From: Rhynchospora pubera
Taxonomy: Eukaryota > Streptophyta > Magnoliopsida > Poales > Cyperaceae
NCBI GenBank assembly: GCA_028095005.1
Contig: CM051459.1
Span: 117,587,431-117,651,430, forward strand
Length of the DNA: 64,000 nt
Reading direction: 5' to 3'
Shown: one piece after another, positions 32,038 through 44,398 of the stretch
Position numbering within the stretch: position 1 is the stretch's first letter
Layout: each line of letters starts with the position of its first letter
Position numbers and translations under genes: made by a program
Notes under the pieces: generated by a model
Told to the model about the DNA's origin: nothing
The model's database searches: none
Seen by the model: only the letters and a program-made list of their open reading frames with translations

Positions 32038-32381
32038 ATGGCGGGCGATACCTCGGCGGGCTCGCCTCTGCCAATATCGGAGCGCTGGCGGTCAGCTCTC
32101 CTTGCTCTGGATTTAGAACCAGAACCTTTAGCTGATCAAGCACTAAAGAGCACTCGCAAGCGAAGCAAACACTCTCCTCAGCCGATTCCCTCCTCAAGAG
32201 AAGGTGTTATTTTGATCTCTCTTTCTCTTTCTTTCTTTCTTTTGCATCTTCTGAGCTCTTTATTATTCATTAATCATAGATTGTATTTGTTCCATATGAC
32301 AAAATTTTATAATGTTGACAGCTTTGGCTTCTATGATTGCTCTCAAGCAAGGCAAACCCTCTTCTGCCTCAAACAAAGAAG
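32038..32381 (+). CDS. Unrecognised small gene, first two coding exons
   Basis: ATG at 32038 in a GC-rich leader opens MAGDTSAGSPLPISERWRSA, followed by LLALDLEPEPLADQALK and a basic stretch STRKRSKHSPQPIPSSRE. The first exon ends at 32203 (GAAG|GTGTTA); the second, 32322-32381, follows acceptor TTGACAG and reads ALASMIALKQGKPSSASNKE, ending GAAG|GTACCA. Codon composition and two well-formed junctions of matching phase (phase 1) support a real gene. A third exon was not found with certainty: after TGTGACAG the frame stops within four codons, and after TTTTCCAG at about 32481 it runs some 33 codons. I do not recognise the family. The gene may be truncated by the repeat-rich DNA that follows. 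Confidence 0.5.
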
Positions 32382-33188
32382 GTACCAATATCATCCACAT
32401 TTCTTTTTTACTGGTAACTGGTCTTTAATGTATGTGACAGAGGTCCAGTGACACACCTGACTAACCCTTGGTTTTCCAGTTATCATCAATTTGACCAAAT
32501 CACGCATCAGTTTATACCTTACATTGCAATTAGGAAAAACTGTCGCAGACAGTAGTTGGCCCTATATGACATAGGGAAAATAAATGAATAAATAAAAGAA
32601 CTTATTGCATACACTACCTTGGCTGACGTGCATTCATGTTGAGGCTCACTTTTCACAGATATAAGAAAACACCAGGACAGATTATCTTGGTGTGTCCTGG
32701 ACTCCTGGTTTAGATTGAATGTTTATGAACCATATTCCCTTTGGCCCTCCATTTTCCCTTCTAAATCCTACCCCATCCATCTCCTCCACTCTCTCCACTG
32801 TATCTGTGGCTTTGCCACTCTGCCTATGTCAGCTTGTACAATTTACCAATCTGTCCCTTTGTTGCTGTCAAAATTTGGGTTTTGCCTATAAAATTTTTTG
32901 GCTGCTATCTATTGCAATGCATTTAGAAATGTTATAGGTAACTTTTGATTTAATAATTATGTTTTTATTACAATTTAGTCCAATATGGTGTGATTTGTTT
33001 AGTAATTTAATACTTCTGTGTTTGAATTGTTATTGTATGTTGGATTTACAAGTCCTTAGTGTATTTATAGTACGCAAATTGGCATAGTTAAGGTTTGATT
33101 CAATATCTGGATTTTACTTTTGGAGTTAAATCAGAAACAAATTAGTTATTTTGAATTGAGTTTTTTTGAGTTATGTATGTGAAGGGAT
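32382..33188. other. Spacer after the unrecognised gene
   Basis: AT-rich, no firm gene; could contain a terminal exon of the preceding gene. Confidence 0.4.
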
Positions 33189-35310
33189 CATGGCACCTCA
33201 AAAATGTGGTGGTAGGGGATGTGGCCATGCCCAAGTTGAAGGCCATGGTGATAGTGGAGGTGTCCAATATGGAGGAACCCTGCTAACTAGGAACGATACA
33301 CACCTTCTCGAAATGCATATGAAGCAGTAATTTCAATGAAAAGAATTTGATTTTATGTTATTATTGAATACACATGTTTTTTTTATTAGTTGTTTCTTTG
33401 ATTGAAAATGCAGCCAACTAATGTACTTACACTAAAGCTGGGCGATTGACGTTTACTATGCATAAGGATATCGTCCCAGTCCTTGAAAGGTTTCACCTTG
33501 ACAAAATCGCTCAGTTGGGGACCATAAAAATTGACAGGGACTTGATTAGTGCTCTTGTAGAGAGGTGGAGGAGTGAGACGCACACATTTCATCTTCCAGT
33601 TGGAGAGATGACTGTGACCCTTGAAGATGTAAGCTGTTTGTGGGGTTTACCAATTGATGGCAAGGTGGTATGTGGAGAGACTGATGAAAATTGAGCAGAT
33701 TACATACAGTTTGCCTTTGGACAAATTGGTTGGGAAGCCTTCAGAAGACCACCTGGCACATACCATCTAAATATCAAATGGTTGCGTGAGCCCTGGGTGG
33801 CAGATCCAAATAATTGGGATCTCAAACAAAAAACTAGTCTTCCTGATAATTCATCACCTGAAGTAATGGAGAGGTATGCGAGGGCTTTTATGATGGATCT
33901 TTTTGGCTCTGTGCTGTTCCCAGATCATTCAGGTAATCAGGTTATCTGCAGATTATGTACATCCAGTTTGTTATGGATGTTAAGAAGCCTAATAGATATA
34001 GTTGGGCATCGGCTGTTCTTGCTCACTTGTATCGGCAGTTGTGTCATGCATGTGTGACTAGTGCAAAAGAAATTGGAGGTCCATTAGTATTACTGCAGAT
34101 GTGGGCATGAACGCATTTCCCAATCGGCAGACCCAAGCCACAATTTCCTAGTGAAGGTTTGGCAGGGCGACCATTTGGTATCATATGGGCTAAATATCAT
34201 AAATGGGAACAAAAGTCAAAACAAGTGGTGTCAAGTTACGGTGACAATTTTAATGATTTGGTTGACAGTGATGTGAATTGGAACCCATACGCAAATGTTC
34301 TCAAACAGCTGCCTCTAATATGTAGAAAGAAGAGCGAGAAGGAGATGTGGTTCTTCAAAAGTTCAAAGGGCCTCTTGTCCATTTTTGGGCTGTTGAGTAT
34401 TATACTCCTGAAAGAGTTATGCGACAGTTTGGAAAGCAGCAGCTTGTACCACCCCCGATATCTGAGTTGAACAGCCACGATCATCTGCATGACACCTGTC
34501 ATGTGCCATTGTGAAGCGTTGAGTGGGAAGTGGTTCATGCAAAGTACCTGTTCTATTGGGATGAGAGAGCTTGCCACATTGTGCCTCATGAGAACCCATA
34601 TGATTTGAACGCCCATCAAACGTACATCACATGGTTCCATCGTGAGGGTATGCCAAGTGTGTGGTATCGTACTGACATTGCCAAGCAATTGTACAATCCA
34701 CCAACTCCACCATACGGATCCACTTACCATAGGATACAAAATGCGAGGAGAGAATGTTCAGGCGACGCGACGCCTACATTATTTGTCTACTTTTTTCTTT
34801 GTAATTGCATAGGTGCCCATCATTTTACATTCAAGGACTAATTCCTGCTTTGATCTTGTTTTTGTAGGTTATCCACAACTTGGTGCTGCGAAAGAGGCTG
34901 TTGGTGGGCTACCTACACGTTGAGTCAGAAGGTTGTCTGAGAAAATTTTGCGAGTATGTCGGGGAAATTTGGAGTATGTTTCACGGGGTGCTGTGATGGA
35001 TAACTTTCTTTCTTTACATGGCATTGTTGAGGAGCACTTGGCAGACAGTTCCTCTGATGAAGACAGCGAGTCGTCTCAACAAGTTCCCGACTACTCTTGG
35101 CTTGATACTTTGCTAGGGGGCAATTACTCAAGCCAGTTGGTTGAGCCCATATACTAGCCAAGAGAGCTATCACAGCAGGCCTCCTTTGGTGCAAGGGGGG
35201 TCATCGCTAGCTTTAGCCCAGGGTCCTAACAAACGACAAATTGCAGCAAAATGAGCTTCCTCTGCGGAAAAGGAAAAGGAGGGCAGCCAGAACCTGTAAT
35301 GTATCCTCTT
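33189..35310 (+). pseudogene. Plant mobile domain (MAIN/PP7 long-form-like) pseudogene
   Basis: Degenerate copy of a gene with the aminotransferase-like plant mobile domain (PMD). Recognisable pieces in order: MAPQKCGGRGCGHAQ start at 33189; KDIVPVLERFHLDKIAQLG; SALVERWRSETHTFHLPVGE; MTVTLEDVSCLWGLPIDGK; after an in-frame TGA at 33692, FAFGQIGWEAFRRPPGTYHL; RYSWASAVLAHLYRQLCHA; GGPLVLLQMWA, then a stop; FPIGRPKPQ; FGIIWAKYHKWEQ; VHAKYLFYWDERACHIVPHE; HQTYITWFHREGMPSVWYRT; YNPPTPPYGSTYHR. The pieces fall in different frames with several stops, so no full protein can be made. PMD genes are often carried by or derived from Mutator-like and other transposons; no flanking inverted repeats were identified. 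Confidence 0.8.
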
Positions 35311-38300
35311 TAGATAAGTCTGCTCGCTTAAATCAACGGCACCACCAAAAATAATGGGTGTTTGGCATGCAACAATTAGTTCTGAGAATGTGTTACATAG
35401 CTTGTAGCTTGTTATAATGGGATGGCAAGTCTTTAACATGGTAGGATTTGCTGTGACTTTGATCTGTTGTTTGAATAGATTGTATGTATGATATTAGTTG
35501 GCTGCTAGGTAGAGTTAACATATTTTCTCACTGACAAGCATTAGGTAGTCTTAGCTGGTGTATCCATAGATTTACGTGCTTTTTGTCAGCTTACCATTTA
35601 TCAGCAATGCCTGTAGAATGAAAACTTTACAAGTATCAGTTGAGGACCTTGTTTTAGGTTTGTTGTGCTTGTAGTACAATGAATACTTTACAAGGTACTT
35701 CTATTTTTGTAGAAATTTATGACAATAGTCAGAGGGAGCTTGATTAATCTATTTTGTTCCCTTACTGCTGGGAAATTAAAAAAGATGAAAAATCTATGGT
35801 TATAAAACTTCAAATCCAATATCTTGAAAATATTCTAGTGATTGTTGCGGCAATGAGGGTTTTGTTTTCGAATAGCTAACTGTTCCCATAAAATGTTCGA
35901 AATCATATCAAATAAAATTCACTTCTGGAGACTTAAATATCTTGCTTAGATGCTAGACGAGAACCTGAAACACACTGTTTGGGAATCAGACGAGGACCTC
36001 AGAAAACGGAATTGGAATTTGTTGCTTTAAGATTATATTAAGGAAACTGAATGTATTATCAGCACTATAGGGTCTGCAAACTTACGTAGGATTTAATGGC
36101 AAACTGTAAGAATCTATTGAGATTTTCAAATCTTACAATTTATTGGCACTTGATGGTAAATTAGAGGGGGGGCAAAAATCTTAGGGCTTTATTTCAATTG
36201 ATATTTCAAATAAATTCTTATCAATCGATATTGATGTTTTGGGTAACAAGTCCATGCTAGATCGACTCTACCATATAATATTATGTTCTATTATATTGAT
36301 TTTTTTTTTTATTAATTACGTACTATCGAAGAGTTAGCAGCAGTTGTTGCCGTTGTACATAGTTCTTGTAATTCGGTGAAACAATGTTTTCTTACTTCGA
36401 CTCATGTTTGTTGTCTGTTTTTTTTGTATGAAAAAAAAATAAATCAGATCCAATTTTAACCGGTCCAGTGTTATCAAATAAACAACATAGATCTGAAAAT
36501 TCATTGCGTAATCGAACCCTGGATTCTGGGGTGGGGGCACAAGATTTCAGAATTATACTTGTACGATCTATATACATGTACTTAGGAGAAAAAAAAGAAC
36601 TCAAGTTCATTGATTCAAACTTCAAAGGATCTGCATGCATTTATGAAATCTTATCCCTTAAAATAATATATGAACAAAAAAATCTTAAAACATATTTCCC
36701 ATGGTCCATTCTGAGTCTGCTTGACTGGCATTACCCCTTGTCGTCCCATGAAATGGTCCTCTTTAAGACCTATCTTTCATGTTTTCAGAAGGATTAATTA
36801 ATTGTCAGAACTATGACTCTGATAAGTTCTAAATTTGGAATTTATTTTTTTTAGTCCTACGTTAAGTCCCATTGTTGGTTAGGAGTGTGGTTATTTCTTC
36901 AGTAGATACAACCGAGAATCAGGTCATGTCGTGACATTCTTCAAGACAGGTTATTTAATTGAACGTTACTGGCAAAAACATTATTTACACTGAGAACGAA
37001 AGCTCAACGGTTCAATATAATTTACAAACCTATAACTATAAATTTATAATGCATGTGGTTGGACTCGGCTGTCACAACTACGAGGCAATCATTTGACCAT
37101 ATATCATGTGGTTGTGCTCGGATTAGAAATTATGACTGCACATCATATGAAAAAAAAAATGTTAGAATAGTATCAGATAAAATTAAAAAAATTGTTTGAG
37201 CTTTTTTTTTGGGGTGAATGCTACAACACACAGGTTAAAGAATACAACTATTTTGTATGTATCGAATTTATGGACCTGAATAGAAATATGTATATTATAT
37301 ATTGCCAGTGTGATTAATTAATACACTCAGAGGTACTGGAAAAACAAGACCTCTCTTTCTTTCTATGAATTGTTTATTTTTGTAAAATGATTTTTCAATG
37401 AACATAAGATATGTAAAATGAACATAAGAGAAGAAATATGAATCATTCAGCTATCAAATACTGCATAAAGTGAGTTATTTACTAGATATGAATATGAATA
37501 TCTATATCTACTAGACAACAATATAAACTCTATAAAATATATATTCGAGGGAGTTGAATTTCAAACCTGTAATAAATATATGAAGTGGTTAATTTTTTTT
37601 TTGTCAAAGTATAAAAATCAGTTCATAATTTAGTTAATAAGACAACACACTTTAAGTGAAAGTTATGTATTTGAAATCCAATTACGGAGACGGTGGTTAA
37701 TTGGAGCTAAAATGCCTCGATGAAGAAATTATTTCCCTTAATTTTATTCTTTACTGAATTAGCATAGTAGACTTAAGAGTTAGACCCGTATGAGCTGGTA
37801 TTTGTACCTCATCAAACTTATTTACTTATTTAATTGAGGTAATGAGGTCTCAGGAAGCAAAAAACTGGGGAGTGTCTTTAAGTGCACGAATTTTAACTTA
37901 TATACAGGTCAACCCCGAACAATTATGAAAATCAAATCATTTTGTTTTTTTGAGCCATCGTTTTACCAAAATTTCAGATTGCTCTTTTTTTTATCTTTAT
38001 TTGTTTATTATTATTTATCGCCATATAGAAAATTGAAGGTTGAAGGCGGTTTCATTGATTTGGAAATGCTAAAGTGAAAATTACACATCTGAAACCCGAT
38101 CTGAGATTTTGCAAATATTAAAGTAAAATTTGAACCTATATTTATTTTATTTATAAAAAAAAGTTGAAAGTGGTCCGAAGTGGAAAATAATTTCAAAAAC
38201 AAAAGGACAGCAAATTATTGACAATAAACAAAAAGCGAGTTCCTTTTTTTAATTCGTTGTGGTCCCAAGAACAAATGTACACGTTGTCTCACTTTTTTAA

Positions 38301-38517
38301 TCTAAAGCTTCTCTGTCATTCATTGCATCTTTTTTTCCCCCCTTTTTTTTTTTGTAAATACATTCACAGTACCTAAAAAAGGGGAATTGCTCGACAGAGG
38401 AGAAGATGCAACTTTGATTAAAAAGGGTCTGTTTCTTAAATGCTTTAATTCTGATATGCAGCTTTGATTGTTCATCTCTCTCTACATAAAATGGACATGT
38501 ATAACAAAGAGGTAGAC
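35311..38517. other. AT-rich intergenic DNA
   Basis: No gene, RNA or clear transposon recognised; only short random ORFs and homopolymer runs. Confidence 0.5.
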
Positions 38518-38518
38518 T

Positions 38519-38879
38519 AAAATCAGTTGTGACGGTCGCTACGATGAAATCTCAATTTTTGAGATTCTAACAATCGATCCGAACCATTCAATGTGTTCTC
38601 CGTATTAAAATTTCGTTAGAGACCAAATTTTACAGTTTTCTAAACTTTTTTTGGTATTTTACAAAATTCTTAATCTAAACAATTTTGGACCCTTTAATAA
38701 CAATGATTTTTAAAAATTTCCAAAAAAGAGTAAAAAAATTCAGAAAAATATAAAATTTGGTCTTCAATGAGTTTTCAATATGAAGAACACATTGAATAGT
38801 TCGGATTAGCCATTAGAACCTCAAAAATTGAGGTATAATCACGGCTGATTGGTCCTTCCGTCAGTCGTGGTTGATTTTT
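38519..38879. mobile_element. Foldback MITE of about 360 bases
   Basis: The two halves are imperfect inverse copies: CTCAATTTTTGAGATTCTAA, ATCCGAACCATTCAATGTG and GACCAAATTTTA on the left return as inverse sequence on the right (CACATTGAATAGTTCGGAT, CCTCAAAAATTGAGG). Ends are AAAATCAGTTGTGACGG and CCGTCAGTCGTGGTTGATTTT. It is non-coding and A/T-rich in the centre. Confidence 0.75.
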
Positions 38880-40160
38880 GTCTATCTCGTATAACAAATC
38901 AAATAGCCTACCGTACAATTAAGGAGAAATTTTGTATTAATAAAATTACTATCTTGTAAAAATAGATACCTCATCTTGTTGAGTTTCTTTCTCCAAATAA
39001 AAAACTTAGTTGTTTTTTTGTAAAAATAAAAATCTCATAATTTCGTTAGAAGTTTCAAGATGATAATTTCAATTCTTTTGTTTAATAAAATAACTAGTCA
39101 TTGTTCTTTTGAAATAGTTCAGGAAGGTACAACACGGTTCTGCACAAAGCATCAGGTACAAAGGAACTGCAAAGGAATTGGTCAACATGATGGCAGATAC
39201 AACGGCTAATCCAACGGCAAGAAAATTGAACCAATCAGCAACGGTTAGATTTGTTCAAATGCTAAAAGATTACAAACCAGGAGATCCCACCACGTGGGAA
39301 GTTATTGGTCCCGCTTGTGGGGTATGGCACCAGCTAGGATTCCAGCCTGGATTTAAAATGGCCACCACATGGGTGGGCCCACTAACAGCCCTTTCACATA
39401 TTTTTATTCTTACGCCAGGTGTTTGCTACAGTACAAAATGTAATATAAAGGAAATAATCGGAGCATTGTTTTTTTTTTTTGGGGGGGGGGGTATCAACAA
39501 CAATAAACGTGTCATTTTGAACAAAAGTTTCAACTATATTTTATAAACACAACCTATCTTTTAAAATATATATTTTATTTTTTGTAAAAATTACACAATT
39601 TTCGTATTATTATTGATTTATGAATCAGTTAAAATAATATTCATATATTTACAATGAAATTCTTTATATATGAAATCAAGCAGTGTAATTTTGTATTTTC
39701 AATAGCATGTAATCATCTCATGAATATATATTCTTATTCTCTAATTACGTATTGTATATTGTATAAATATAGATTATTAAACAAGAGTTTTTTCTAACCT
39801 ATATTCATTTGGAGAACTAGTTTATAATTGATGTAAATATTTTTTTTTTTGGAGAAACTAGATAGCGGCTATCTAGTGTATAATTATGTAAATGTTACAA
39901 GACTATTTAATGAAAAATATTCTAACTTGTTTCTATAGATTGTGTTTAAATATCTGAATAATTTTTGGTAGTTTAATTTAGGTGATTTATTTTAAAAAAA
40001 ATATTTACTCATTTGAAATTATATCGTTGATATATGTGTCGGGTTTGAAAATCGACAATCAAATGCATGTAATTATTTTTTTTTTAAAATATGATCAAGC
40101 AAATTTTGCGTTCTACTGCGTATGTAATACACCGAGTTCACTCAAATCCTGAAGTCATAG
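38880..40160. other. Intergenic DNA upstream of the AGP gene
   Basis: A palindromic G-box, CCACGTGG, lies near 39291, within a stretch (39118-39400) of more balanced base composition that could be an upstream regulatory or relic coding segment. An A/T-rich remainder with a T11G10 run at about 39469-39490. Confidence 0.4.
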
Positions 40161-40505
40161 CGGGCCATGGTTGGCCCAATTTTATCGTATAAAACGCCTT
40201 CTCTGAAAACCCAGCGCCTCTCTAAAAATAGCATCCCGAGAAACTGTTTCATACAAAAAAAGCAAAAAAGAAAAGCAAAAAGTTGAGAAAGAAAAGAGAG
40301 AAAAAAAAATAAAAAATCTTCGAGTATAGAAGCCTTGAATCCTCTCTCTCTCCTCATTCGTCAAAGCACCTCATATCTCTCTCTCTTCTCTGCTCTCTCG
40401 CGCTGAGAGGAGACGCGAAGGAGAGAGGGAGACTCAGGCGAGCTTGATCTGATCCGTGCGATTGTAGATCTTTCGAGGGTGTTTTTGCAATTTTCTTAAA
40501 AAGAG
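40161..40505 (+). promoter_or_regulatory. AGP gene core promoter and 5' UTR
   Basis: GGCCCAAT at about 40173, TATA box GTATAAAAC at 40188-40196, then a CT-rich leader of about 270 bases with CTCTCTCTC tracts (40341-40400) before the ATG at 40506. Confidence 0.65.
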
Positions 40506-41327
40506 ATGGCGAGATTTCCCATGGGATTGGTGCTTGTTCTTGGTCTGGTGCTTAGCGTCGTCGCTCCTGCCATGGCGCAACATGCTCCAGCTCCTTCGCC
40601 TCAGAGTGATGGTGAGTTGACGAATCTTGTTCTTTATTTCATTTTTTGGAGGTAGATCTGGAAATGGCGGTTCAATTTTTTATTTTTTATTTTATTCATT
40701 TCCATTAGCCCCTTAAACTTTTCACATTTTTATATTCGTATTGCCAAATGTATTGAATGCGAGCCTCAAAGGTTTTTCGCATGTTTATTTTTCAACCCAA
40801 AATCCTGATTTTACTCAAATTTTGAATATGATAACTTGAACGGGGTAGAACGGTATAGTTTAAGCAATGAATGTTGCTGGAGGTACATTGCACAAAATGA
40901 CAAAACCAATGAGTTGAGGTTACCAATTTGAACAATTTGTATGTAGGTTGTATAATGCAGGAAAAAATACTGAAAATCTTAGAGGAGCTAACTGTAATTT
41001 TCAATGGTTGTCCTCAATTTTGCAAATGCAAGCTCAAAAACTAAATTATGCAAGGAAAAATAAAAGAATTAATTGGCATTAGATTATGATGCATGAACAT
41101 ATTGTTGATTTATGAAAAAATATGCAATATTTTTTTGGCATTGTATTACCCAAGTCTATTGCTCAAATGATCATACTTGTAAATTCCGTTTATTTTTCTA
41201 ATGTTAATTTCCTATAATTGCAGGGATTTCAATTGATCAAGGAATTGCATATGTGTTGATGCTGGTGGCCTTGGTTCTGACATACCTAATCCATCCTCTG
41301 GATGCCTCTCCTTACAAGCTTTTCTAG
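40506..41327 (+). CDS. Arabinogalactan peptide (AGP16/AGP20-like), GPI-anchored
   Basis: Two exons, 40506-40611 and 41224-41327, joined in frame (phase 1) to give 69 residues. Residues 1-24 are a signal peptide (MARFPMGLVLVLGLVLSVVA, cleaved after PAMA). The mature peptide is the short QHAPAPSPQSDG, with Ala-Pro and Ser-Pro sites for hydroxyproline arabinogalactan glycosylation. The rest is a GPI-attachment signal: small residues, then hydrophobic AYVLMLVALVLTYLIHPLDA, ending SPYKLF. This closely follows Arabidopsis AGP16/20/22-type peptides, which share the SIDQGIAYVLM and LTYLIHPLDAS segments. It acts at the plasma membrane/cell wall. The intron position inside the mature-peptide end is clear from GATG|GTGAGT and TTGCAG|GG. 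Confidence 0.95.
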
Positions 41328-41689
41328 ACTAAAAAGAAAAAAATTAAGTAGGGTTTTATTTCGTCTGACTACCCTGAGACGAATTTGTGATTTTTTTTTT
41401 CCTTTTTTTGTTGTTTTCCAAAATTTTTGTTTGGAATCTACCTATTTGTGTCTGAAATGCTGGCTTGATTCTCTTGTTATCCTGTCACTGGCTTTTGACT
41501 GTTTAGTTTGTATTTGGATTTGAATGCATGAATTCTTGCCTCCTCTCGGTTGGGTTATTGAGAGATTCCTATTCTCTGACATGCGCACATGGGTTGATTG
41601 GGTTGATTGGTTGTGGACCTTGTAGATTGTAGTTAGTATGTGATACTATTTACTATTATAAGCAAGATGCGTCTTGGACTCTAATCCGA

Positions 41690-42075
41690 ATCTGCTGACG
41701 CGCTACGCCAGGTGTCATGCACTCACGACCGTCTGATCAAGATCAAACGGTTCATTTTTTACGGTTCTGTCAATTTATTACATGCACGGGGTTTTTCTTG
41801 TCTATTGGATCTTGATCAAACAGCCAAGCCACAAGCCACAGGATTTCAATTTCTTGGACTCTTGGATGAATGGAGTGCGTTTGGTGAATTCAGATCTGGT
41901 GCCGCGCGGCACACCGTGTAGTGCGGCATCGTAGCCGTCTGATCAAGATTCAATGGACAAGGGAGCCCCGTGCATGTAACCTAGATTGATAGGCCCGTAA
42001 AAAATGAACCGTTCGATCAAGATCAGACGGCTCGTACGCGCGCTACACGATGTCCCGCGCTACACGGGATTCAGG
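41690..42075. mobile_element. Foldback/MITE-like element with 100-base inverted arms
   Basis: Left arm 41726-41826 (GACCGTCTGATCAAGATCAA, GGTTCATTTTTTACGG, TTACATGCACGGGG) returns inverted at 41931-42034 (TGATCAAGATTCAATGG, CCCCGTGCATGTAA, CCGTAAAAAATGAACC, TGATCAAGATCAGACGG-like). The ends contain GCGCTAC / GTAGCGC motifs. The loop (41827-41930) is unrelated sequence. No coding capacity. Confidence 0.75.
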
Positions 42076-43600
42076 TCCGCGTTTGGTGCCTCAACTTGCA
42101 CATGTGCATATGTCAGTGCAGCTAGGCATGGCGAAAACATGGGTTGCACGTTGAGTGGTAGGTCTGTGATTGCCTGATTGGGGAAAAGAAAGAAAAAAAA
42201 AATATTCACACCACCTTCTTAAATAAAAAAAAGAAAATAAATTAACTTAAAAAATGCCATTTCAAATAGACATTACTTGCTTGTTGCAGAATATATGCAG
42301 GGGAAAAAAATGTATTTTATTGTATTATGGTATAAAGGAAGTAGTATAATTTTATTTTTTGGTGTTATTGAATCTAATGTGACTTGAATCTTAAAATAAC
42401 TTTTATTTTCATTAGTTCTGCAGAATGTCAGGGGCAGATTTGAAATGTTATCCTCTTATATTGATATAAATTTAGTTTATAAATGCGACAACTTATAGGG
42501 ATAGCAGCATCAAAATTTAGTACCAATTAGAAATAGTTAATTCTTCATACTGTGAGATGTAACATTCTTAGACTGCAGCATACAAATTTGGTACAGTATG
42601 AAAAATAATCATATAGCTTAAACTCGAAAACTTAACCATCATCTAATGACAATCAATTGGTTGTAAATTTTATCAAAATTAATATATATACTCTGTTTAA
42701 ATTATACAGAACATATCTACAATATCATTTTAATTAGGATGAATTTATAAAATAGCTCTCACAGTTGTTAGTATGTATATATCCCCTTCCAAAGAAAGAA
42801 TGATAACTAGTTAGTTTGTTTAATGTGCCGAATTTCCTCATAAACCTGTATGGGCTCCAAATCCAGAGGCGTCGTATGTATATGGGCTTGACGCTGGGTC
42901 TATGTACTAGTATGGCATGTCCTAAATTTGTATTGGGCCAGATAAATGCTCATTCTCCTTTCTTTCAGTTAGGGTTGCAAAATGATCGATACGATGGCGC
43001 AAATGAGCTGTTGCGTCGATCATTTCGTCCTATGCGACGAAACAGATTTTTTATTTTATTGTTTCGTTAACCGTTTCGTCCGAACGAAACGAAACGAAAA
43101 ACGACTTCCGTTTTCAGCCCTACTTTCAGTAATGAATCTAATGATAAGTGCCATCGGCAAAAAGATCATCGCTAACAAACGACGTCAACTAATGGGTAGA
43201 ATCGCGTCAGGGTCAGAGTCGGAAAAAATAATTTGAACGAGACCCGTTCATGACCCCTTCTAATTTTTTCATGTGTTTTGTGCCCGGTTCGTGACCCCTT
43301 CGCTTGGTTTAGTAATAATGTTTTTGCTCATAAAATACATATTTTTTATTGCACCTAAGTGAACATTTATACAAAATTAGCAGAACATTTACTAACTGAA
43401 CATTTGTACTTACTAAACAAAATATTTATACTAATAAAATAAATATTTTTGTTTATAACATTTATATTTTTTTTGTTGCAATTAACTGAATATTTATATT
43501 TAAATAACAAAACATTTGTACTTATTAAACATAACATCAAATAAAAAAATACTCCAAATCCAGGGTCCTTTTCTACAGTACATTTGCTGATATCATGATG
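42076..43600. other. AT-rich intergenic DNA
   Basis: No gene recognised. At about 42975-43110 there is a small self-complementary stretch rich in TTTCGTC / GACGAAA motifs that may be part of another short foldback element. Confidence 0.4.
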
Positions 43601-43609
43601 ATGTCATCG

Positions 43610-44209
43610 TTGCCCAGTGAAGCGATCTGAATCGTTGGATTAAAATTCTGGATCTGTCCGTCGTCTGCTTCGAGCTTTCCGTCGCTCCTGTCTTCATCAG
43701 CGAGTCAGCGACCCCTCTTTTTTCTTCTTTTCCCCCCTCTTTCCTTCGAGTCCGCCGAGAGCCCCACCTCTCTCGACCTCACCGTCTCCTTCTTCTTTCA
43801 CTCGAGCACCACGGCCACCACCCATTCGCAGTGAGATTTATAACAGCAGTACCCCCATTCCGCCGTTTCTCCCTCCTTCTCTTGGTCCTTCTCGCGCCGC
43901 AACGAGCCTCAACGACGAAATCCTAGAAATCGGTAAGCTCTTAATCGAGTCTCAATATTTCTTTTACCAGTTTGCCACAATAGTTTTATATTTATTTTTT
44001 TCTAGATAAAGGATTCTTCTCCTCTTAATCTCAATCGGTACTCCTTCATCTCGCCGATCTCCTAACCCAAGTTACCGCTCAAGCCATTTCTGATTAGATA
44101 AACCAACATAATAGAGAAGAAGATAAAAGGGAGATACCAAAAAAAAATGAGTAAATCACCACATCGGTTTCCTCTTTGTACTGATCCCATGATTCATCCT
44201 TTTGATAAG
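43610..44209 (+). pseudogene. Orphan 5' gene end (leader plus one coding exon)
   Basis: A CT-rich leader (43670-43935) with a good donor AATCG|GTAAGC at about 43932, then an ATG at 44147 opening MSKSPHRFPLCTDPMIHPFD K and ending at AAG|GTACTG (44209). A gag-only LTR element inserted 190 bases further on, and a Helitron helicase relic follows. No continuation of the protein could be found, and I do not recognise it. It may be a real gene start broken by the insertions or a gene fragment carried by a transposon. Confidence 0.35.
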
Positions 44210-44398
44210 GTACTGTATACATTTGCCTATATCACTCTTTTTTTTTGGGTCCGAATTAGCAATAACATCAGTGTTGAAAAAAATTATTAAAATATATCAC
44301 ATATTTACCTCTCTTTGGTATTTAATCCAGTTAGCAACAACAGTTTAAAAATATATCTCTGACATTTCCGAATTTACCCATTATCTTATATTTCGTAA

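Noticed and set aside
36468..36560. AATCGAACCC near 36510 as a tRNA T-arm
   Set aside because: Only the B-box-like decamer is present; no A box or pairing arms nearby.
39178..39546. ORF MVNMMADTTANPTARKLNQS
   Set aside because: No recognised domain and it ends in a G-run and AT-rich DNA; kept only as a composition island in the findings.
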